Shown piece after piece: positions 33,568 through 38,955 of a stretch of DNA of 38,955 bases (positions within the stretch are counted from its first letter, which is position 1; every line of letters begins with the position of its first letter). A model generated the notes under the pieces. The model was not told the origin of the DNA and did not search any database. It worked only from the letters and a program-made list of their open reading frames with translations. The position numbers and the translations under genes are program-made. Where the stretch lies: the NCBI GenBank assembly GCA_946493765.1, contig CAMMAZ010000020.1:1-38955 (forward strand). Direction: 5' to 3'. This DNA comes from an uncultured Clostridia bacterium (lineage in GTDB: Bacteria > Bacillota > Clostridia > Oscillospirales > Acutalibacteraceae).

Positions 33568-33615
33568 ATTATATACAAAACCAATAGTAGAGTAAATAGA
33601 GGTAAAGTTGGTAAA
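33568..33615 (-). promoter_or_regulatory. Promoter of the tandem XRE genes with three GTAAA half-sites
   Basis: Minus strand TTTACT (33596-33591), 17-bp spacer, TATAAT (33573-33568). GTAAA recurs at 33592, 33602 and 33611, spaced 10 and 9 bp, i.e. about one helical turn, and overlaps the -35 box. A helically phased array of half-sites is a plausible operator for the HTH proteins encoded here. Confidence 0.6.
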
Positions 33616-33748
33616 TTCTCCGATTTGAAGAATTAATGCTTTACAACTCTCCTGACAGTTGTTTTTTGGCGTTCTTAAAAATTGGGATTTGTAACGATTG
33701 GTTTTGCACACAAACACGCAGGACGTCTTGTCCTGTTCCAGCAAATGC

Positions 33749-33783
33749 AAAAACCGGCAAGGCAAATAGCCCTGCCGGTTTTT
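33749..33783. terminator. Hairpin terminator after the alcohol dehydrogenase remnant
   Basis: AAAAACCGGCA (33749-33759) and TGCCGGTTTTT (33773-33783) form an 11-bp stem enclosing a smaller GGC/GCC stem. T-runs on both strands. It begins 27 bp after the dehydrogenase stop codon. Confidence 0.87.
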
Positions 33784-33809
33784 CCGCCATTCTTTCCTTA
33801 TAAATCGTT

Positions 33810-34664
33810 TTATCGATAGGCTCTCTGGTAAATGCCCGCGATATCCGCATCTGTCGTCTCAGCGGGGTCGTTGGCAAAAAGCGCGCCCATCGTGGCTCTT
33901 GCATTCTTTGCCATCGTCATCAGCTCATCCGCACGAATGCCGTAATCCGACATTTTAAGCTCCGCCACACCGCATATCTTTTGCAGGTCTGTCAGCGCTG
34001 TGATGAAGTCCTGCGGATCGGCAGCGTCCGTTTTTCCGAGGAACTTTGCCATGTCTACAAACCGTTCGTCACAGACATGCTTGTCAATCCAGAATTGAAA
34101 ATACGCTTTGGAAATCATAATCAATCCTGCGCCGTGCGGCAGTTCCGGATGATAAGCGCTCATTGCATGTTCCATCGAATGCTCGCTGGTGCATCCGCCC
34201 GCTACCATCGAATAGCCGGACATGGTATTGGCAAAAGCGACCGCTTCTCTGGCTTCCATGTCGTTGCCGTCCTGCACCGCGCGGGCAAGATACTTGCCGA
34301 TCTTTTCAATGGCGCTGCGCTCCACCATGTCGCTCATGAAATTATGACATTTGGCAATATAGCCTTCCAGCGAATGGAACAATGCGTCAAACCCCTGGTA
34401 TGCGGTAAATTTAGGCGGCACTGTTTTCATCAGTTCCGGATCAACGATCGCGATGGTGGCAAACATGGAATCATATCCGCCGACACCGATTTTTTCGTTG
34501 GTTGCAAGATTGGTGATCACGCCTGCCTGGTCCACTTCAGAGCCGGTTCCGGCGGAGGTTGTAATGGCGACCCACGGCAGCGGCTGCTTTTCGATCGGCT
34601 TGCCTTTTCCGGTTTCGCCGAACGCATAATCCCAAAGATCATCCGACGGCTGCGGCGCTAACAT
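33810..34664 (-). pseudogene. Iron-containing alcohol dehydrogenase, N-terminally truncated
   Basis: 284 codons from ATG 34664; family members have about 380-390. The sequence starts at MLAPQPSDDLWDYAFGE, a position normally about 100 residues into the protein, just after the missing GGGS NAD-binding motif. ITTSAGTGSEVDQ, FTAYQGFDALFHSLEGYIAK (D and H ligands) and SEHSMEHAMSAYHPELPHGA (His ligands) keep the metal site intact. No ribosome site is visible and the upstream 70 bp encode nothing similar; the divergent DUF2500-like gene starts there. A deletion of the 5' end is the simplest view; an active shortened form is unlikely without the NAD domain. Confidence 0.8.
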
Positions 34665-34716
34665 CGCAATATCCCGGTGCCCACCTGTTTTTTTATCATT
34701 GGCGACAAAACGACGA

Positions 34717-34745
34717 TTGATTTTTGGAGGGCAAAGCGATAAAAT
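34717..34745 (+). promoter_or_regulatory. Promoter of the DUF2500-like gene
   Basis: TTGATT (34717-34722), 17-bp spacer, TAAAAT (34740-34745). Leader about 30 nt with GGGGG before the start codon. Confidence 0.65.
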
Positions 34746-34780
34746 AAACTTAAAGCGTGCAGGCCAAAAGGGGGATTTTT

Positions 34781-35149
34781 ATGTTTTCGCTGATTTTTCT
34801 GTTGATTTTTTTCGTGCTGATGCTCACACTCTGGATGGTGCGCCTGAAAAAGAACTGGTTGGGTTGGAAAGACGCGCCCGCAATGGATGATGAAGCGCCA
34901 ATTGAGAAAAATCATGCAATACTATTGGCAAAAAAGTCGGACAAAGTGATGACGGGCACCTATCGCATGCCGGGACATTACTTTGCATACAAACTTGTCT
35001 TTCAAATGGATAACGGAAAGACACGGTGTTTGACCGTGCCCAAAGAAATCTTTGAACAGGTTTTCATCAATGAGGAAGGCGAATTGGTCACCCAGGGCAA
35101 CCTCTTTTTAGATTTTAAAGATAGATTTTCGACCGATTTGGATGCATAG
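34781..35149 (+). CDS. DUF2500-like single-pass membrane protein
   Basis: 122 aa from ATG 34781 (GGGGG upstream). A helix fills residues 1-20 (MFSLIFLLIFFVLMLTLWMV), followed by a basic, then acidic segment and a beta-rich C-terminal domain (AILLAKKSDKVMTGTYRMPG, YFAYKLVFQMDNGKTRCLTV) with the pattern of DUF2500-type proteins. Function unknown. Single gene with its own promoter and terminator. It replaces, or lies next to, the lost 5' end of the alcohol dehydrogenase. Confidence 0.7.
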   Translation: MFSLIFLLIFFVLMLTLWMVRLKKNWLGWKDAPAMDDEAPIEKNHAILLAKKSDKVMTGTYRMPGHYFAYKLVFQMDNGKTRCLTVPKEIFEQVFINEEGELVTQGNLFLDFKDRFSTDLDA

Positions 35150-35197
35150 GCTTAAAATGGATTATTTTTTAAAGCGGTACTGTTTATTGGCATAAAG

Positions 35198-35229
35198 AAA
35201 AATCATCCCATTAAAATGGGATGATTTTT
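35198..35229. terminator. Bidirectional terminator between convergent genes
   Basis: AAAAATCATCCCATT (35198-35212) pairs with AATGGGATGATTTTT (35215-35229), a nearly loop-less 15-bp stem (in practice loop TAAAA). It separates the DUF2500-like gene and the convergent YitT gene. Confidence 0.87.
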
Positions 35230-35301
35230 TAATCTTGCATGCAACTAAAGCTTTGTTCCTTCCAATAAACGGGTCGCACAACTTGTGTTTTCCCTTGTAT
35301 T

Positions 35302-36195
35302 TTAATCATTCGGCCGCTGATAGAAATTTCCCGCCACCTGATCCGTTTTTAAAATGTTGATAAACGCTTTCGGATCCACTCGACGCACTTCTTTGGTAAC
35401 GTTTTTCACCTGATTACCGGAAATAACTGAATAAATCATGGAGCGCGGCTGTCCATTGTAAAGACCGGTCCCTTGAAACAGCGTCGCGCCGTGATGGGTC
35501 AAATCCCGGATATGCTCATAGATTTCCTCAGATTTTTCCGAAACAATAAACAGCGTCGTTCTTTTATATCGCGGGTCCAGTATCTTCACAACCTGCGTGG
35601 ACGCAAACTGGAAAATAATCGAATAAAGCGCCTTATCCCATCCGAACAGCAATCCTGCAACGACCAGCATGACGGCGTTGCCCAACAAAATATAATTCCA
35701 GGAGTCCACATGCAGCTTTTGCGATAAAGCTACCGCAATAAAATCAGTGCCGCCGCTGGTCGCACGCCCTAAAAGGCATAAACTGATCGCGGCGCCGTTA
35801 ATCATGCCGCCAAAAATGCAGATCAGCAAAATATCATTGGTGATCGGCATGGAAGGCAGCACATCTGTGAGTATGCTGGTCAGCACGATCATCAGGCAGG
35901 AATAGATCGTGAACCGCTTTCCGATCAGCCGAAAGCTAAAGATTGCAGGCACGGCATTAAGCAGAAAATTGATAACGGAAAAAGGAAGGGCAACCCCTAA
36001 AAATGTCTGGACGCTGCGTTGGATCAGAAGGGTCAGGCCGTTAAAGCCGCCGGGAAACAAACCGCCTGCTTCCACAAAGCTTTTCATGTTGACCGACATG
36101 ATCACGCTTGCCAATAAAATCAAAACGAATCTGCCAATATGATCGCGCAGCCGCAGCGAAATCCCTTCTTTTTTCTGCAATGACAAATCTTTCAT
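35302..36195 (-). CDS. YitT family membrane protein (DUF161 + DUF2179)
   Basis: 297 aa, ATG 36195 after GAAGGGA. Five or so helices in residues 20-190 with the family repeats VEAGGLFPGGFNGLTLLIQ and LGRATSGGTDFIAVALSQK; residues 210-290 are the cytosolic DUF2179 domain (TTLFIVSEKSEEIYEHI, SGNQVKNVTKEVRRVDP). YitT-like proteins are widespread in Bacillota and have no settled function. Own promoter; no operon partner. Confidence 0.9.
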   Translation of the reverse strand: MKDLSLQKKEGISLRLRDHIGRFVLILLASVIMSVNMKSFVEAGGLFPGGFNGLTLLIQRSVQTFLGVALPFSVINFLLNAVPAIFSFRLIGKRFTIYSCLMIVLTSILTDVLPSMPITNDILLICIFGGMINGAAISLCLLGRATSGGTDFIAVALSQKLHVDSWNYILLGNAVMLVVAGLLFGWDKALYSIIFQFASTQVVKILDPRYKRTTLFIVSEKSEEIYEHIRDLTHHGATLFQGTGLYNGQPRSMIYSVISGNQVKNVTKEVRRVDPKAFINILKTDQVAGNFYQRPND

Positions 36196-36245
36196 AAAAT
36201 CCCTTCTTTAGCCGGAATGTAACAAAACGTTGTATCATTTTTTTC

Positions 36246-36273
36246 ATTATAACATATCCGTTTGGAATGTCAA
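36246..36273 (-). promoter_or_regulatory. Promoter of the YitT gene
   Basis: Minus strand TTGACA (36273-36268), 16-bp spacer, TATAAT (36251-36246). It overlaps the broken 5' edge of the LysR remnant on the other strand. Confidence 0.82.
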
Positions 36274-36722
36274 TTGTCTGGTGTGATTACCTTCCGACGC
36301 GTTTGAAGGACATCGAAATGCTGTGCGATTCCACCGGTAATGTAGCCCTGCGTGCCGGCGTCCCCCGAACCCATCCGCTTGCCGGCAAAAAGCTGCTAAC
36401 ACCGGAGGATTTTCGTGGTAACCGCGTGATGCTCGTCAAAAAGGGGGATTCCCGCACGGTTGATGCAATCCGAACGGAACTGTCCGCCTTTCCTGATATT
36501 ACAATCGAGGATACCGCGCAGTTTTACGATATGGAGGTATTTAACCGGTGCGAACAGACACAGTCTGTTTTGATCACCCTGGAATGCTGGAAGGATGTGC
36601 ATCCGTCGCTTGTGACGATTCCGGTCAAATGGGATCACAAGCTGCCGTATGGCATTCTTTATCCCCTGCATTGCACCGATGATGTGCAAAATGTGATCGA
36701 CGCCATCGCCGCCCTCTCATAA
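36267..36722 (+). pseudogene. C-terminal remnant of a LysR-type regulator (effector-binding domain)
   Basis: About 150 codons. WCDYLPTRLKDIEMLCDSTG and GVPRTHPLAGKKLLTPEDFRG are typical of the middle of LysR substrate-binding domains; the HTH and the first half of the effector domain are absent. The first ATG (36267) has no ribosome site and lies in the YitT promoter. Normal LysR proteins are about 290-310 aa. A 5' deletion or recombination near 36.27 kb is the simplest explanation. Confidence 0.8.
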
Positions 36723-36737
36723 ATGCAAGAGAAACAA

Positions 36738-36778
36738 AAACAGTGTGATCGCATTCTTTTTTAGCGGTCACACTGTTT
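36738..36778. terminator. Hairpin between LysR remnant and AlkD gene
   Basis: AAACAGTGTGATCGC (36738-36752) pairs with GCGGTCACACTGTTT (36764-36778) with one G-U pair; loop 11 nt including TTTTTT. Serves the convergent AlkD gene and the remnant. Confidence 0.82.
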
Positions 36779-36795
36779 GATGAAACTTTTGATTT

Positions 36796-37455
36796 TCAAA
36801 TATATTTGCTCGCTTCTTTGATACTCAAACTGCTCATTTTATCTTTGTATCTGTCAATAAAATCTTTCACCCATTTTGGATTGGTTTTAGAATAATCTCT
36901 CAAGGCCCAACCAATGGCCTTGTTGATAAAAAATTCGTCACTGCCAAAATTGCAAACTAAAATTTTTTCCAGCAACGCGGTGTTCGTTTTTTCTTTCCTG
37001 CACAGTTGATGATCGATCGCTATTCTTCTGATCCAAAAATCGTCATCTCTGGCCCATTCCAACATCAGATGGTCAACTCTGTTATCCCGCAGCCCTATTT
37101 TCCCGATCACCTGGTCGAAAAAATCGATCGTGTCCCACCATTGTTTGGTTTTGATATATTTTTTTATTTTTGGGATATCTTCATAGGTCAGAAAGTCATG
37201 CATCACCAATAAATAGTCACAAACCAAATATTGAAATTCTCTATGTTCATCTGCATAACATTGATCGAGAAAGTCCCAGTCGACTTGCTTTCTTTTCTTT
37301 TCCGCTTTCAAAAAATCTTTAGATAGATTTTTTCTTTTTGGAGCAGCAAGTCCGTAAAACACAAATAAGTTTCGCATATATTTCGCCATCGACACAGCGT
37401 TTTCCGGATCTTTCTGTGCTTCAAACAGCTTTTTTATTTCTAAATACTTATCCAT
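36796..37455 (-). CDS. alkD: DNA alkylation repair protein (AlkD-like DNA glycosylase)
   Basis: 219 aa, all-helical HEAT-like repeat protein. The residues that line the lesion site in AlkD are present in order: W107 and D111 in KQWWDTIDFFD, R143/R144 in FWIRRIAI and W183 in IGWALRDY. AlkD excises 3- and 7-alkylpurines without base flipping. ATG 37455 with a weak GAAAG site; no better start exists. No obvious promoter boxes. It is a single gene, cytosolic. Confidence 0.9.
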   Translation of the reverse strand: MDKYLEIKKLFEAQKDPENAVSMAKYMRNLFVFYGLAAPKRKNLSKDFLKAEKKRKQVDWDFLDQCYADEHREFQYLVCDYLLVMHDFLTYEDIPKIKKYIKTKQWWDTIDFFDQVIGKIGLRDNRVDHLMLEWARDDDFWIRRIAIDHQLCRKEKTNTALLEKILVCNFGSDEFFINKAIGWALRDYSKTNPKWVKDFIDRYKDKMSSLSIKEASKYI

Positions 37456-37624
37456 AACAACTTCACTTTCGAATTAATGAACTGTAAACGAATTTTTAGA
37501 TATGCTTGCCACCAGTCAGCGTAACACTCACTTTTCCCGCGCAACTACCGCATGCCCCGTCTTGATAAAATAACGTTAAGCCTGCCTGCTATTCAAAAAC
37601 AGATCCATGATAAATCGCAAAATG

Positions 37625-38362
37625 TTATCTTCTCTTTTTCAATGTAACACCAAGAACAACAGCAAGGGCAATCACGGCAGCGGCCAGAACAACACATACA
37701 ACCAACAATTGATTGTACCCGATATATCGGCTCATTGCAAAATTTTCGCTATTTTCCGTTGTGGCAGCATGGTTTGTAACATCAGCGGGTTTTGTTGCAC
37801 CGCTTGCAGATGCGGCGCTGGAAGACGAAGCTTGCGCCTCCAACGTTTTATCCAGGTCAACTTTGATTTTTGCAGTTGTTCCTTGTGTCCAGTAAAAACG
37901 AAAGTCAATGGTTAACGTATCGCTTTTGTTTTTCAATGCGGCGACAAAGGTCGGTTCGGTTGTTTCCACACACGCATATTCCATTTCCGGATCAATTTGC
38001 GCCGGTTGATCCTTGCCGTCTGTGACCGAAAAGTTCAAGTCCGAAAATGTTTTGGTGCTGTCGGCTGTTGTGATGCTGTAAATAATCTGCACGAGCTGTT
38101 CGTATGCAACATTTTCATAGACCGGATCGCCGTTATCGTCATATTCTTTTTGTTCCTTTATGGTAAACGGTTCATCCATCAAAACAATTACATCGGTAAT
38201 TTGCAATGTGCCAAGTTCGCGATTAGAATCGACGTCAAATATTTTGATTTCCTCATTCATGCCATATAGGTAATGATCCGGTTTATTGGTGGTGGCAGTC
38301 GTTTTGCAAGAAGACAAAGTTAGCAAACAAAGCGCCAAAACAACAAGAAACAGTCTTTTCAC
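37625..38362 (-). CDS. Surface lipoprotein with a C-terminal membrane helix
   Basis: 245 aa, GTG start at 38362 (GGGGGGA 7 bp upstream). Signal peptide MKRLFLVVLALCLLTLSSC with Cys19 lipidated. An external beta-rich domain of about 150 residues (DVDSNRELGTLQITDVIVLM, VQIIYSITTADS) may be a DUF4352/DUF5067-like Ig-type fold. A Ser/Ala/Thr-rich linker (EAQASSSSAASASG) leads to a second hydrophobic segment (about 219-241) and KKRR end. Being anchored at both ends is unusual. Function unknown. Confidence 0.72.
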   Translation of the reverse strand: MKRLFLVVLALCLLTLSSCKTTATTNKPDHYLYGMNEEIKIFDVDSNRELGTLQITDVIVLMDEPFTIKEQKEYDDNGDPVYENVAYEQLVQIIYSITTADSTKTFSDLNFSVTDGKDQPAQIDPEMEYACVETTEPTFVAALKNKSDTLTIDFRFYWTQGTTAKIKVDLDKTLEAQASSSSAASASGATKPADVTNHAATTENSENFAMSRYIGYNQLLVVCVVLAAAVIALAVVLGVTLKKRR

Positions 38363-38404
38363 AGTAATCCCCCCAGAAAAACATAAATATTCCCATATAT
38401 TTTT

Positions 38405-38433
38405 ATTATAGCAACTTCATGCCAATAAAGCAA
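38405..38433 (-). promoter_or_regulatory. Promoter of the lipoprotein gene
   Basis: Minus strand TTGCTT (38433-38428), 17-bp spacer, TATAAT (38410-38405). Leader about 35 nt. Confidence 0.72.
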
Positions 38434-38517
38434 TTTCTATTTTAATAGATTCATATTTTCCGCAATTCTTTCATCCTGTTCTCGCGACCATCCTTGATTT
38501 AAATTCAATAAAGAAAG

Positions 38518-38555
38518 AGCAAAACGGCGAAGTCTAAAGACTTCGCCGTTTTGCT
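38518..38555. terminator. Perfect 17-bp hairpin
   Basis: AGCAAAACGGCGAAGTC (38518-38534) and its exact complement (38539-38555) with loop TAAA. It lies between the lipoprotein promoter and the repeat region and would stop transcription leaving the structured repeats leftwards. Confidence 0.8.
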
Positions 38556-38616
38556 GGTTTCCCTATTAGACAAGGCGTTTTGCACCCGCCGAACACGACT
38601 TAATATCACAGACGTT

Positions 38617-38678
38617 AAGCCACACGACCCCAACAAAAAGAAATTGTCGGCTTGCTGCGGCGGCTCAGCCGTCCTTGC
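38617..38678 (-). repeat. 62-bp direct repeat, copy A
   Basis: From AAGCCACACGACCCC to GTCCTTGC. It matches copy B (38894-38955) at 61 of 62 positions. Read on the minus strand it contains two hairpins: CGGC-TGA-GCCG and CCGACAA-loop-TTGTTGG. No coding potential is visible. Confidence 0.9.
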
Positions 38679-38723
38679 AACCCTCTGTTTCTTTTGTTAG
38701 CGCTTTTCCATAGAACTTCCGGC

Positions 38724-38807
38724 GTGTGAAAGAATTCGTGTTTTGCTTGCAAAACAAAAGACAACGTCTTTTAGAATTCTTTCCACACTTGGCCTTTAGC
38801 CAAGTGT
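38724..38807 (-). other. Nested and competing hairpins (structured RNA or element)
   Basis: Outer stem: GTGTGAAAGAATTC (38724-38737) with GAATTCTTTCCACAC (38774-38788). Inside are two perfect hairpins: GTTTTGC-TT-GCAAAAC (38740-38755) and AAAAGAC-AAC-GTCTTTT (38756-38772). Overlapping the right foot of the outer stem is ACACTTGGC-CTTTA-GCCAAGTGT (38785-38807). The ACAC at 38785-38788 can pair with only one of two partners, so two folds compete. Confidence 0.65.
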
Positions 38808-38843
38808 TAGCTGCCATGCTCTACCAGCTGAGCTATAGAGGAA
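38808..38843 (-). tRNA. tRNA-like 5' half (D-arm only), probable tRNA fragment
   Basis: Read leftwards the segment gives TCCTCTA-TA, then the D-arm GCTC-AGCTGGTA-GAGC (38833-38818), then ATGGCAGCTA. This is exactly the first third of a bacterial tRNA. No anticodon stem can be formed with the following bases, which instead enter the ACACTTGGC hairpin, and no T-arm or CCA end is found. TATACT upstream (minus strand, about 38855-38850) could be a -10 box. I take it as a truncated tRNA, not a working gene. Confidence 0.45.
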
Positions 38844-38893
38844 TATATAGTATATTGAATTGTCTAATGTCATTTCCACAGCTTAACACAGTG

Positions 38894-38955
38894 AAGCCAC
38901 ACGACCCCAACAAAAAGAAATTGTCGGCTTGCTGCGACGGCTCAGCCGTCCTTGC
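38894..38955 (-). repeat. 62-bp direct repeat, copy B (runs to the window edge)
   Basis: Same as copy A except one base (GCGACGG instead of GCGGCGG). It starts 277 bp after copy A and is cut by the window end, so more copies may lie outside. Confidence 0.88.

Noticed and set aside
33523-33765. N-terminal extension of XRE paralogue A
   Set aside because: It includes the promoter boxes and a terminator-proximal region, and the HTH begins normally at ATG 33522, which has a good ribosome site.
38808-38843. A complete tRNA gene
   Set aside because: Only acceptor 5' strand and D-arm are present; no anticodon stem, T-arm or matching 3' acceptor strand follows in order.
38565-38868. ATTAGACAA (38565-38573) and TTGTCTAAT (38860-38868) as terminal inverted repeats of a miniature element
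   Set aside because: Nine bases in about 300 bp can occur by chance; no target duplication is visible and the arms do not extend.

Overview
The window looks like a chromosomal stretch of an anaerobic, Gram-positive gut-type Clostridia (Bacillota, plausibly Oscillospirales). This is inferred from strong GGAGG-type ribosome sites, TTGACA/TATAAT promoters, a dockerin protein, PadR/HAAS and XRE regulators, a DUF6514-like protein, several CUT2/ABC-2 transporters and moderate G+C. There is no complete IS, integrase or CRISPR array. The assignment is by gene style only and is not firm.

Layout. (1) 1-7.3 kb, minus strand: a LacI regulator, then a ribose-type (CUT2) ABC transporter (binding protein, ATPase, permease), an M20 deacylase/peptidase, a D-lyxose/D-mannose isomerase, and an M24 peptidase cut by the window edge. 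Operator-like palindromes (TGAAATCGATTTCA type) lie before both the regulator and the binding protein. (2) 7.4-11.7 kb, minus: a secreted beta-helix protein with a dockerin, then an FAD-dependent oxidoreductase, behind a clear promoter. (3) 11.8-12.9 kb: a 56-aa ribbon-helix-helix protein divergent from a Cys-rich HTH protein and a second HTH separated from it by one in-frame stop. (4) 12.9-15.8 kb, plus: a cation:proton antiporter with an attenuator-like leader, then a uroporphyrinogen-decarboxylase-type protein. (5) 15.8-22.7 kb: a divergent carbohydrate locus. A ROK regulator, zinc alcohol dehydrogenase, FGGY kinase and two mannitol-dehydrogenase paralogues run leftwards; a UlaG-like lactonase runs rightwards. 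Both directions share one 37-bp perfect palindrome that holds a consensus promoter on each strand. (6) 22.7-25.2 kb: DUF6514/XRE pair, PadR/HAAS pair, and a remnant of an ABC-2 permease. (7) 25.2-30.6 kb, minus: a zinc-ribbon membrane protein interrupted by an in-frame amber codon and ending in Tyr/Asp/Gly repeats, followed by a three-gene ABC-2 exporter. (8) 30.7-38.4 kb: nucleoside hydrolase, two tandem paralogous XRE regulators, an N-terminally truncated iron alcohol dehydrogenase, a DUF2500-like protein, a YitT protein, a LysR remnant, an AlkD glycosylase and a lipoprotein. (9) 38.4-38.96 kb: no protein gene; a strong hairpin, two 62-bp direct repeats 277 bp apart, nested hairpins and a half-tRNA-like segment.

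How it fits together. The left part is carbohydrate uptake and catabolism under LacI and ROK control. The middle holds small regulators and ion transport. The right part mixes housekeeping accessory genes with decaying fragments. The features most worth a second look are the symmetric promoter-operator at 21714-21750, the antiporter leader at about 12924-13068, the pair of mannitol-dehydrogenase-like enzymes lacking the usual histidine, the amber-split repeat protein, and the structured repeat region at the right end.
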